The notes below the pieces were generated by a model, which searched no databases, had not been told where the DNA came from, and was given only the letters and a program-made list of their open reading frames with translations. A DNA stretch of 64,000 nt from Humulus lupulus (Eukaryota; Streptophyta; Magnoliopsida; Rosales; Cannabaceae), in assembly GCF_963169125.1 (NCBI RefSeq), contig NC_084797.1, positions 103,255,868 to 103,319,867 of the forward strand, given 5' to 3'. Both the position numbers and the translations under genes were made by a program. Shown in pieces: positions 44,620 through 55,731 of this stretch. Positions within the stretch are counted from its first letter, which is position 1; each line of letters starts with the position of its first letter.

Positions 44620-46560
44620 ATGCCTCAAAAATCATTTCAAACAAAGAAGACGACTCCCAGGGATTCCACCACTCAGGAACCCATTGATCTTATTAACGAA
44701 CCTCAGGTGGAGGTTGGAGATCAACCTAACGTGAAAGATCCATAGGACACTTTCCATGAGGAGATAGCGCAATTTTTGGCGAGGCAGGAGGCCTTTGCTG
44801 TAAAAATTTCCGTCTAGCAGGCGACTATGGAACAAAAATGGCGGGAGATAGATGAGAAGGTCAAGAGGTTGATCCAGAGGGAGCAGGAAGCTGACCGGAG
44901 GCACCAGGAGGCTACTGTGGCCCTAGAGGTAGCTACCCAGTTAGCTCGAGATAATGCTGAAGCTGCTGCTCAGGCAGCAAGGGAGGCTTAGGACAAAGTA
45001 GCAGGAATGCGAGACAGCAGTAACAGGGAGTCTCAGGGGAGAAGTCGAACCCCAAGGACGCTCTAAGAGCCACTTTCCCAGAGGCAGGATAAAGAGGCAT
45101 AGTGCAAGACTGCCTCTTTAATGGCTAAGAAGAATAACACTTTATCTCGGACTAATAGTGTTAACAACCCGAAGTCCCCCTCCCAGAGGGACAGACGAAA
45201 CAAGGCAAGAGATGAGGGTCAAAAATTTGAGAAGCGTGACAAGAATGGAAATGGTCGCTCAAAGTCTCAAAGTCGTGTAGGAGGAGAGGCTCGAGGGCAG
45301 GGTCACATCGACAAGGGCAAGGTGGACCTACCACCCCGACACCCTCAATCTCACAAGGTAAAATAACTAATGAACAACACCAATACCGTGTTTGATAGGC
45401 TCAAGAAAGATGCACAACCTCAGGATCTATGGGAGGTCATCAACAGGAGGACCAACGTTCAGGAGGGGGTACTAGGGACATCCACCCCACCTGGAGCAGC
45501 AAACCCACAATCAATGCAAGCTCAAATAGATGCACCCATCATGGTTGTTCAGGGTCTGACAAAGAAACCTTCCGATATCGAGCTAGCTCATAGAAGTGGG
45601 AGTCCCTTCAGTGCCAAGATCCAAGCTGCTCAACCACCACCAAAATACAAGACCCCAAAACTTCCAACATACACTGGGAAGGAGGACCTAGTGCGGCACA
45701 TTGGAAAGTTTGAGGATCAGATGGAGTTACTCAGTGTGGAGCATGATTATAGGCGCAGAGTATTCCCTACCACTCTCTTTGACTCGGCTCAGGAATGGTA
45801 TTGGAAATTTAAACCTAGATCCATCACTTCCTGGGAGCAGTTCAGGAAGGAATTTTGCAAGGTCTTCAGTTCCGAACGGATTCAACCAGTTTATGCCAAC
45901 TAGCTAACTGACATCAAGCAAGGGAATGATGAATCCCTAAAGGATTACATCCAAAGATTCATGAGAGAGGCAAATCGAGCATCCACAGTAGGAGATGAAG
46001 GGAAGTTCGTTGCCATCTTGGAAGGAATAATTTATCGTAGTCCCTTACGGGATAGCATACACAGGAACCCCATCAACACCTTGTAGGAGTTCCCGGACCA
46101 AGCGGACAAATACATGAAGCTAGATGACACTATCATGAAGAAAGAAAAAGGCATAAACCATCCAACCACTATCAAGGCAGGCAAGAATGGTGCAAACCCT
46201 TAGGGCAACAATGAGGGCAATGGTAAAAAGAGGAGTACCTCAGGGACCGAGCAGGGTGGAGACAAGAATGCGAAGTCAGCACCAGCAAACAAACAGACTA
46301 AGCATCAGCCCTACCAGCCTAGGTTCACCAATTATACCATCCTGACTACATCATGGGCTGAGATTTACTTGGAAACATACCAAGAGGTACCATACTGAAA
46401 GCCACCTCCCTTGCGTTCAGAAAGAAAGATGGACAAGAATAAGTTTTGTTGTTTCTACAATGATTATGGGCATGACATAAACGATTGCAAGCAGATAAGG
46501 ATGAGATAGAGTTTCTCCTCTAATCAGGAAAACTCTTAAGGTACTGATTCAAGACTGAAA
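44620..46560 (+). pseudogene. gag: TE8 gag, one frame with many stops
   Basis: From ATG at 44620 one frame is readable to about 46400 with stops and no frameshift. Stops are mostly TAG where Gln fits (44743, AVKISV-stop, AREA-stop, EA-stop-CKT, YAN-stop-LTD, NTL-stop-EFP, NP-stop-GNN). The first third is helical and Gln/Glu-rich (VKRLIQREQEADRRHQEATV), then comes a basic Ser/Arg-rich linker. The gag core spans about 45540-46150 (PPKYKTPKLPTYTGKEDLV, QEWYWKFKPRSITSWEQF, ESLKDYIQRFMREANRA). A zinc-knuckle-like CCFYNDYGHDINDC follows near 46450. Confidence 0.85.
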
Positions 46561-47546
46561 CCCCGAGCAAGAATCCAAAATTTCGAAGGCAGAGGAGTCC
46601 ACTGCTAGAGCCAGCAGTCGTGGACTTCACATTGGATACCATATGTGGGGGACCCCACATAGCAGGCAACGGTAACAATGCTCATGAGCGATATGCAAGG
46701 ACCATAAGAAATGAGGTAGGGGAGTCTTCCCAATGCATGGCAATCGAGGAGCAGTCTCCAAAATATCCAAAGTATGAAACTGACACTCTAACTTTTACGG
46801 AGGATGATGCCAGGCACATGAGATACCCCCACAATGACCCTTTGGTCCTTCCCATTCAAATCACCAATGCCCGAGTGAAGAGATTCTTGGTGGATAGGGA
46901 AGCTCAGTAAACATCATCTACAAATCATCTCTCGAGAAGTTGAAGCTCACGGTCAAGGACCTGACACTGTGTTCCTGAGTGATATATGGGTTCACGGGAG
47001 AATGCCTTGCACCAGCAGGAACTATCAGACTACTGGTCATGGTGGGGATGCCCCCAGGCATGAGACTATGGTGATAGAGTTCTTGGTGGTAGATTGCTCA
47101 TCGACTTACAATGTAGTGCTCGGGAGATCCCTCCTGATGGAATTACACGCAGCAGTGTCTATCTGGCATCTGTCTATGAAGTTCCTCACAAGCGCAAGGC
47201 AAGGATAGGGTAACCAAAGGGAGGCATGGGAATGCTATAATGCATCAGTGGTCAAGGCAAAGAAAGGACCATGCGTAAACAACATGGTAATAATCTGCTG
47301 CAAAGGGAATGAAGGAACCATTGAGGTTGTCAACATGGAAGTTGACATTGAAAGAAACACTCTACTGGAGCTGGGGGCTCCTTTTAACGAAGATTTGTTA
47401 TTAAAGAAAGTTTCCCAAAGTGAGTGAAACAACATCGATCCTTACTTTGGGGATGACGTCATAGGGGTAGGACCAGTCGAAGATCTTGACGAAGTCATAC
47501 TAGATGAGGAGGACTCGACTAGAGCAATTAAAGTTGGGAAGGAGCT
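46561..47546 (+). pseudogene. pol: TE8 protease and linker, interrupted by TE9
   Basis: The piece 46620-46910 reads [16 protein letters not shown], then [20 protein letters not shown] and VDREAQ, the protease active-site region. After a frameshift the frame gives KSSLEKLKLTVKDL, and further on FLVVDCSSTYNVVLGRSLL, the family's protease C-terminal block. The linker follows (GTIEVVNMEVDIERNTLLEL, DPYFGDDVIGVGPVEDLDEV). It ends KVGKELL at 47546, immediately before the TE9 LTR. Confidence 0.78.
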
Positions 47547-47864
47547 TCTAGCGTCCCAAATTTTCTAATAAGGCTTAGTGCCTTGATTAGCATGTCGGGA
47601 GGACAATAATTGATTTAATTACGTTAATATATGAGTTTGATGATTATGTGATTATAAATTCATGTTTAGGTGAATTAAATAAGCATGTACGCCCCATTTT
47701 GCTATTAGGGGCATATCTGTAATTTTAGCCCATTGAGGGCATAAATGCAATATTTGTGTATATTATTATTGATACCACAAGTGAGTGGTGATATATTTGT
47801 GATGCACAACCCGAGACAATCCTAGGGAGCAGTTTAGCTAGATAGTCACATCGGGGTGGAATAC

Positions 47865-49753
47865 TGATAACTCTACAAAATAGAGTTATTTTACCACATT
47901 TTTTATGCTAATTGTTACTTAGTTCTTGAGTTTTTAATTGATTTATTAAATTTTTAAGTAATTTTGTATTTATTAGTCTTATTGTAATTTTCTAGATTTG
48001 TATATGTTATTGTAGATATTTTATTATAATATGTTGGAGTTTAATTATTTATAATTAATATTGTTAAGTTAGAAGTTAAAAATGTAATTCTTTTGAACTT
48101 AAATGCTATATTAAATTAATTTATAATCAATATTTTCAAATAATTAATATGATTTATTTATAATTGAAAATATTTGATTGTTATTTTATTTATTTTTATG
48201 TTGTAGGAATTATGTTGTATTTTTGGAAAAAGTAAGGAAATCAAAAGTGGTATTTGTGAAGAAAGAAAAAAGTGGCAAATTTCAATGAAAATGGCATTCA
48301 CCATCATCCTGGCCCAGCCAGCCCATGCACTTCAGCAGCCTCCAGTTGCCTCCATTTGGGCCGCCTGCCTCCTCAGGCCCATTTCTCTCCTCCAGCCCAC
48401 CAACACGACAAGCTTCAGCACCCCACGTTCCACCTGATGCGCCCTTTCAGCCACCAGCGTCCCCAATCCGCCTCTGACTCCCCTGCCCAATCCAGCCACC
48501 CCATAGCCCACAAACCATTTTTCCTTTTATTTCTCTTGAGCCCAACAAAGGCACAAATTGTCCCATTGTCTCTTTTTCCAAAATACCAACTTTTTACCCA
48601 AACTTTTATACACATTTTACCCCAAAACATCATCATTACACCCTATAATTTACCCCTATTTTGTCATATTATTATTAATTTAATTAATTTAATCAATTTA
48701 ATTAATTTTAATTGATTATTTTAATACTCATTTTGGCTATAAATAGGGAGTTTTGAAGACCATTTAGGGTGCATATGGAGAGGAGGTTACCATACAAAAA
48801 ATTCTACACTTTCAAAATCTCTCAATTCTCTTCATCTTTTTCTTCTTTTTGGTCATTTTTCTATGAGTTTTTAGAGGAAAATTTTGGGGGTTTCTCCTCC
48901 AAATTTTCCTATTTATGTTTGTAATTTTTTGGTTTGTAATTTCTATTCTAGTTATGAGTTTCTAATCTTTTTAAGATTATTAAGGTGATGATGAAACAAT
49001 ATGTAACTAGATAGTATTTATTTTGTATGTTGATTTCCCATTTTGTGCAACAAAGTTTATGGAATTTTCTTCTTCAAATTCTTCTTTCATCTTAAATATC
49101 ATGTATTGTGTATTGTTAGCACATATTTACACTTTGTTCTTCATTAGTGCAAAAACGTAATATTCTTTGTGTAAGATGTGTAATTAAATTGTACACATCC
49201 AATGCTTAGAACAAAAATATTATGTTTTGCCTTATAAATAATGTTCATTGATTTATTTGTTATTTCATTAGATTGATTTACACTTAATGCTTTGAAATTA
49301 TAATTTTGAAAAGTGAAGAAAAATCTTATTTTTTTTAGAAGTAATTTGTGCTTAAAATTATAAATCTATTTGGAAAATGATAGTTTGATTTATTTTAACT
49401 GTCACTAAAACTTGGGAATCAATGTACTTATAAATATTATTGAACTTATATTTTGTGGATTCTATTATCTTAATAATCTTCTTTTACTATCTTGATTTCT
49501 ATGTTTAATTTATTTTTATTTATTGTCTTAAATTTCTTTATTATTGTCTCTTATTTGATTTTCTTGGCACAAATTCTCATCAATCTTTGGAACTAGGATA
49601 GAATTTATTAATTTTGATTTAAAATAGTTTTCTTTTTGATTTTAGACAACTCCTTTGGGTTCGATCTTGTGCTTACACGAACGCTATATTCCATATACGA
49701 TTCGTGCGCTTGCGAGTATAAATATTTAAAACATACCTGTTTTGGGTCCATCA
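47865..49753 (+). repeat. TE10: Athila-type solo LTR
   Basis: The sequence starts TGATAACTCTACAAAATAGA and ends GGGTCCATCA. AATAC flanks it on both sides (47860-47864 and 49754-49758), a perfect 5-bp duplication. The ends are the usual Athila LTR ends. It has a TATA box and an A/T simple stretch (48670-48720). No interior is present. The 147-codon frame at 48272-48715 is not supported as a gene. Confidence 0.9.
48738..48745 (+). promoter_or_regulatory. TATA box of TE10 LTR
   Basis: TATAAATA in the context GGCTATAAATAGGGAG, about midway through the LTR. Confidence 0.6.
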
Positions 49754-51666
49754 AATACCCGGCTCGAGAGGAGCCTAGGGGTATTTTGGGGACATAATAT
49801 GTGTTCAGGATTTATCGAGTAATGGGTAGTAATTTAGTAATGATTTTGACATGTCGGGATTAAACAGGGATTTAGAGGAATTTAGCAATTAACGGAATGT
49901 GACAATTGACGAAATTGCCCTTGGTAGCACTTGAGGATTTGGATAGACTTTAAGGGGCATTTTAGACTTTCTGCAAGGGATTGATTTGCACTATCTCTCT
50001 CGACTCTCTCTCTCTCATCCTCTTAGGGACTTAGCTGAACTTTGGAATTTTGGAGGAGAAACTCAGAAACTAAAGATAAGAACTTGGGGAAGATAGGCTT
50101 AGGGTGCTGGAGATCTAGTTTAAGCTCGAAATCTTCATTGAGGTACGGTTACTTGCATATTTTGGTGATCAATTCTATTGAAAATGAAACTTTGTTATGT
50201 TTTGGACTTAAGATTAATTTGGTCTGAATTTGGGTGAGTTAGTTAGCTTTCTGCAGTACCAGCACTACTTAAGGTACAGTAGAGTAATTGTGGGGCTCGA
50301 CTCTGACTTTGGGGTGTGTTTAGATTGATTTCCAGAGAGATTAGCTCGTAAAAATTCATGGGAATTCTGGGTTTGGACGCTCGAGTCGCGGCCTTGTTCT
50401 TTAGGCATCGCGACCCGTGTATGTCGAAGAGGTTGGAAATCCCCTGTTTGCCTAGGCACGCTGTGGCCTGTGTCCATCAATAGAGAGGCATTTTGCCTCT
50501 AACTTGAACATGTCGTGGCCCTTAATGGGTTGGGTCGCATCTCAAATGCAAAGTAATGGTTGTTTAAAGGTTTTTAGGTCAAGAACTCAACTATTAAGGC
50601 TCGGGAAAGATTTTACCACCCAAATTGGTAGAATCCAAGGTTCGAAAGGCTAGATTTATATTCTGAAGTTATTTATTGGTTTGGAACTTGATGGATGGTT
50701 ATTCTTAATGTGTTGTGAATAGGTTTTCAGTGAGGCTCGGGTTAGGGGACTGTGCTCGGGATTGGGGTGCTTAGATAGCTTGGGACACAAGTAAGAAAAT
50801 TATTGTACCCATAGAGCAGGGTGTGGTCCTATTGTTTGTATTGCGAGGCATAGCCCTATTGTTTGTATTGTAGGGCGTAGCCCTAATAAATATATTTTAG
50901 GGCATGTCCTAATGTTTATATTCAGTATGTGTTAAAATATATGTGGATATTGTGCTATGTGATGCATATTTTTGGGTGAACGATGAAGGTCAGGAACGAC
51001 GAACGTCGGGAACGGAGAAGGCCAAGAATGGCATGAAGAATAGTACGGCAAGGGGCCAAGATCAGCGTTGAGCACGCTGAGTGCTGGCCGTTAGGGCGAG
51101 ACCCTCCCAGGGTGCTGGAGCCACCCTCTCGTTGAATATTGCGAACCCAGGGCCTGGTAAGCGCCTGGGACGGCGCTAGCCGCTATATGTTTAGCCCGTT
51201 GGCTGTTTGTTATATATTGTGAATTGTCATATATATGTTATATGCTTTGGTTGAGTTTTCTTGCTAGGCTTTGGCTCACGGGTGATCTATGGTGCAGGTA
51301 AGGGCAAGGGAAAGATCAACAAACCATGATTACAACCAGCGTGGAGCGACGGGTACATGTTAGGCCTACCTTGCTGCCACGGCTATGGTTATTTTTGGGA
51401 AAATGTACTGTAATAGTTAATTTGTCGCCTAAGTAAACTGTATGTATATTTTGATCAGTAATGTATTTTGTAAACTACATTTTGGGATCCAAAATATAAA
51501 ACATTCTAAGATTTAAATGAATAACCAAATGTTTTATACTTAATGTCTTTAACCAAGTTTTGTTACAGTTTAGTCACACTTTGAACTTAAAACCTAGATT
51601 AGCGAGCTAATGGAATTTTTTTTAACTCACTTAGTAATGGCTCTAAGGAAGTAGGGCATTACAACT

Positions 51667-51678
51667 TGGTATCAGAGC
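51667..51678 (+). other. TE9 primer-binding site (initiator Met tRNA)
   Basis: TGGTATCAGAGC lies three bases after the 5' LTR. Confidence 0.88.
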
Positions 51679-52001
51679 AAGCCAAGGTTTATGGTTCCTG
51701 GAGATCGACCGAACGTGTACGCTCGCTGCCAGTGACAAGCTCGACTCGGGGTTGGTTGGTATTTATTGAATTATATGCTTGATTGCTTGTTAAAGTGCCA
51801 TGTTTTCTTGAATATTTAAATAGAGGATGATTAATGAGTTGACATATGCTTGATGTTAGGGCATGGCCCCCATGATTGTTGTATGCTATCTGTGATATGT
51901 GGATTTGTTGGTCATAATTGGTTGATGAATTTGGGAGGTGGTTTTGGATGTTGTTATCATGTCTGATAAGTGGCATCATTGATTACAGGCATATTATGGT
52001 A
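51679..52001 (+). other. TE9 leader
   Basis: About 320 bases that are the plus-strand counterpart of the TE1 and TE4 leaders. No gene is seen. Confidence 0.55.
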
Positions 52002-53120
52002 ATGCCTCGGCGATCAATTAGACTCCGCGGCAATAGGGTCGAGGATGACAACCAGGGTCAGGACCCTCCACCTACCCCACCGAATTGGCAACAGTTATTT
52101 GTCGAGATGGAAGCTTGAATTCACCGAACAGAAGAAGAGCTTCAACAATTGAGGCAACAGGCCCCTCCTCAGGGCATTGGGTTACAGGTTCCACAGGCTG
52201 TGGCACTAGTGCCAACCCAAGATGTTGTGGAGAATAGATGGGAACCTTTGTATGAGGGGTTCAGGAAGCAGCATCCTCCAACCTTCGAGGGTGGACCGAA
52301 CCCACTGTGGGTAGAGCAGTGGATGAACATGATTTTTTCATCCTGGATTTCATGAAAGTGGAAGGGAATGAGAGGGTAGCTTGCGCCAGGTACTTGTTAA
52401 GAGAAGATGCCCACATCTGGTGGGATATGGTGTCTCAGAGAAGGAATATTGCAATTATGACCTGGGAAGAGTTCAGAAACATTTTCAATGAGAATAATTA
52501 CAGTGTAACGGTCCAAGCTCCGAAGGTATATGAGTTTACCAACCTGACTCAAAACCATATGACAGTTACTGAGTATACTTTGAAGTTTGACCGGTTAGCG
52601 AAGTTTGCGCCGGATTTGGTGCCGACTGACATTGCACGAAGAGATCGGTTTGTGCGGGGATTGAATTTCATGGTCACCCGTGACGTCAAGAAAACTTTAG
52701 ATCCAGGGACTACAACTTATGAACAGGTATTTGACAAGTCCCTTACAGCTGAGGGGGACTCGGATCAGATATCGAGAGAGGGCACTGCTAGGCATGATGC
52801 TCGGAGGATGGTTCCTCCTTTTACTGGATCTAGCTGGGGTAGTGGCCCCAGTGATTAGAAGATATAGGCCCCAGACTCTTTCATTCCTCCTGGCTCAGAT
52901 GAGAGGGTATGGGGTGCTTTTCGTAGTCGTCAGGGAGGGGGAGACAACAGGAGGAGTTTCCCAGTGTGTCCTCGGTGCAAACGATGACATCAGGGAGAGT
53001 GTAGGATCAGGGCCTGCTTTACTTGTGGGAGCATCAGTCATTTGAGGAAGGACTTCCAACAAGCTAGGAAGGAAGAACCAAAACAAAGCGACAGTCTCAC
53101 TCCTGCCAGAGTACTTACCT
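52002..53120 (+). pseudogene. gag: TE9 gag, broken
   Basis: It starts at 52002 (MPRRSIRLRGNRVEDD), matching TE4. An in-frame TGA at 52116 sits where Arg (CGA) is expected. A frameshift near 52330 precedes the gag core in the open frame 52307-52858: LREDAHIWWDMVSQRRN, MTWEEFRNIFNENNY, HMTVTEYTLKFDRLAKFAPD, ARRDRFVRGLN. A TAG at 52856 ends it. The zinc knuckle near 53010-53060 reads CFTCGSISHLRKDF, so the last Cys of C-x2-C-x4-H-x4-C is Phe. Confidence 0.85.
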
Positions 53121-53593
53121 TGACCCAGACTAAGGCTGAGGCTCGCCCTTCAGTCGTGACAAGTCAGATTTCTAGTGCTGGTTCTTCTTTTACCGCATTG
53201 GTTGACTCAGGGGCTACTCATTCAATTATTTATGCTAGGGTGATAGATTAGCTGCGTAGACCTAGTGATTTGTATGCTAGAGGATTTCAGACTTTGTTGC
53301 CAACTAGAGAATCGGTAGTCTCTAGGATAAGGGTTAGAGCATTAACAGTAGAGATAGATAATAAGGAGTTGTCTGTGGATCTGAATGAGCTAGCAATGCA
53401 TGACTTTGATATTATCCTAGGGATGGATTGGTTATCGAAGTATGGGGCGATGATTGATTGCAAGCACATAATGGTGACCTTTGAACCGGAAGGGGGGGTA
53501 CCTTTTGTGTTCGTGGGGACAGTTAGTGGACCGCGAGTACCCATGACTTCGGCACTAAAGGCTAGAGACCTGATGCAAGAGGGTTTCATATGA
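53121..53593 (+). pseudogene. pol: TE9 aspartic protease
   Basis: The active site DSGATHSI is encoded from 53204, intact where TE4 has a stop. An in-frame TAG at 53249 splits the domain shortly after it. The second half (53270-53593) is open: YARGFQTLLPT, VRALTVEIDNKELSVDL, FDIILGMDWLSKYGAMID and PFVFVGTVSGPRVP. It ends LKARDLMQEGFI-stop, where TE4 keeps reading into RT. Confidence 0.88.
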
Positions 53594-54790
53594 TTCCTAG
53601 AAAGCATTGTAGATACTACTAGAGTTGTTTCGGTTAAACCAAAGGAGACCAGACTAGTATGTGAATTTCCTAATTTGTTCCCTGCAGACTTGCTAGGGTT
53701 GCTGCCACATAGAGAGATCGAGTTTATTATAGAGTTGGCACCAGGGGCGAAGCCAGTATCTAGGACACTTTATAGAATGGCTTCGGCAGAATTGAAGGAA
53801 CTAAAGATTCAGTTGCAAGAGTTACATGATTTGGGATTAATCAGACCGAGTATTTCGACATAAGGTGCTCCAGTGTTGTTCGTCATGAAGAAGGACGAGT
53901 CCTTAAGGATGTGTATTGACTACAGAGAACCGAACAAGTTGACCATTAAGAACAAGTACCCACTACCTAGGATCAAAGAATTGTTTGACCAGCTACAGGG
54001 GAAGACAATGTTCTCTAAGATTGATCTCCGGTAAGGCTACCACCAATTAAGGATTAAAGAGGAGGACATACCAAAGACCGCTTTCCGCACGAGGTATGGA
54101 CACTATGAATTCCTAGTTAGGTCTTTTGGATTAACCAACGCCCTAACTGCCTTTATGGCCTTGATGAATAGGGTCTTCAAGGATTATATGGACAAGTTTG
54201 TGATCCTATTCATTGATGAAATACTGGTGTACTCTCATTCTAAGACAGAGCACAAGCAGCATCTACGCCTGGTATTACAGCGCTTGAGGGAGCATATGTT
54301 ATATGCTAAGTTCAGCAAGTGTGAATTTTTGCTACCCCAAGTAACATTTTTGGGTCATATTGTCAGTAAGGAGGGGATTCTAGTTGACCCAAGTAAGATT
54401 GAGGCAGTGAGGGATTGGCCCAGGCCAAGTAGTGTATTTGAGGTTAGGAGTTTTTTGGGATTGGCAGGGAACCATCGGCTGATCGTTGAGGGATTTTCCT
54501 GAATAGCCACGCCATTGACCGAATTGAAGCATTAGAAGACTAGGTATGTATGGATAGACAGGTGTGAGAATAGCTTTAAGGAGTTGAAGTGGCGACTGAT
54601 CACCGCTCCAGTATTGAGTTTGCTGCCAAACAATGAGAAGTTTATAGTTTATTGTGATGCTTCCAGGCAGGGTTTGGGATGTGTACTGATGCAATCCTAA
54701 AATGTAATATCCTATGCATCGAGATAGTTGAAGGAATACGAGCAGAGTTATCCCACACATGATCCAGAATTGGCGGCGGTGGTATTTGCA
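53594..54790 (+). pseudogene. pol: TE9 reverse transcriptase, broken
   Basis: The frame runs through [73 protein letters not shown] and [20 protein letters not shown]. In-frame stops lie at 53591, 53861, near 54031, 54500 and 54533. The catalytic box reads FIDEILVYS: the second Asp is Glu (54218-54220), which would abolish metal binding. The RT is therefore inactive by two routes. The connection and [14 protein letters not shown] follow. Confidence 0.88.
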
Positions 54791-55731
54791 CTTAAGGTTT
54801 GAGACATTTTTTATATGGAGAGAAGTGGAAAATATACACCGACCATAAGAGTTTGAAGTACTTCTCTACTCAGAAGGATCTAAATATGCGCCAGAGATGC
54901 TGGCTGGGATTGGTAAATGATTATGATTGTGATATTCTATACCATCTTGGAAAAGCCAATGTTATGGCTGACGCGCTAAGCCGGAAGTGCCCATGACAAC
55001 TGTTCAGTTCGAGGCAAATATCAGATAAGTTAGCTGAAGAGATGAATAGAGTGGGTATAGAGTTAGTGGTTGGTTAGTTAGCCAACATCACTCTTCAGTC
55101 TACACTCCTTGAGAGGATCAAGAAGGCACAGAGGGAGGATCCCTAGTTGAGAGAGTACAAAGAGAGCGTCTTAGCTGGAGGGGCTAAATATTTTTCTATT
55201 TCAGAGATGGGATTGCTAAAGTACAAAAGTCGGATTTGCGTTCTGATGGATTCTAGTATCAGGAGAGAGATCTTGGATGAGTCTCATACCACACCCTATT
55301 CTTTACATCTGGGTATGACGAAGATGTACCAAGATTTGAGAACTCTTTATTGGTGGCTGGGGATGACGAGGGATGTGGTGGATTATGTGGCCAAGTGTTT
55401 GACTTGTTAGCAAGTAAAGGTTGAACATTAGAGGCCGGCAGGGTTGTTGCAGCCTCTAGGGATTCCGGAGTGAAAATGGGAGGATATCACCATGGACTTC
55501 GTATTTGGATTGCCAAACACCGTGGGACAACATGATTCAGTGTGGGTGATTGTGGATAGGTATACCAAATCCAGCCACTTTTTACCTGTTAGGACAACTT
55601 ATATTGTGGAGCGGTATGCTGAATTATATGTGAAAGAAATCGTGCGACTACATGGGGCTTCGAGGTCGATAGTATCCGACAGGGACCCCGCCTTCACCTC
55701 CAAGATTTGGGAGAGCCTGCAGATGGCTATG
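54791..55731 (+). pseudogene. pol: TE9 RNase H end and integrase N-terminal/core, interrupted by TE11
   Basis: After a frameshift near 54795 the RNase H block [18 protein letters not shown] is open to 54994. Integrase follows with stops at 54994, 55075, 55144, 55409, 55430 and 55473; four of these are Gln in TE4 (TAG for CAG or CAA) and one Trp (TGA). The zinc finger His and Cys residues are all seen (SHTTPYSLH, CLTC). The core has ITMDFVFGLP with the first Asp and SDRDPAFTS with the second. The frame is cut at 55731 by TE11, between the second Asp and Glu. It resumes after 57835 with the Glu part. Confidence 0.88.

Larger units (their letters stand above)
43642..47546 (+). mobile_element. 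TE8: Tat-like Gypsy element (5' part only)
   Basis: A ~0.92 kb LTR, primer site, gag and protease remnants are present. The element is inserted in the right LTR of TE7 and is itself cut at 47546 by TE9. RT, integrase and 3' LTR are not in the window. The primer-site sequence and gag architecture are like TE6. Confidence 0.75.
47547..51663 (+). repeat. TE9 5' LTR, split by TE10
   Basis: It starts TCTAGCGTCCC (TG mutated to TC) and ends GGGCATTACA before the primer site. The first ~320 bases precede TE10 and the rest resumes at 49759. The G+C-rich word cluster is at about 50390-50540, the ~27-bp GGCGTAGCCCTA repeat at about 50815-50910 and the AAGGCCGGGAACG-like repeat at 50990-51060. Confidence 0.88.

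Noticed and set aside
48272..48715. A 147-codon frame
   Set aside because: It lies within the Athila-type solo LTR. LTRs of this type carry no gene, and low-complexity residues dominate.
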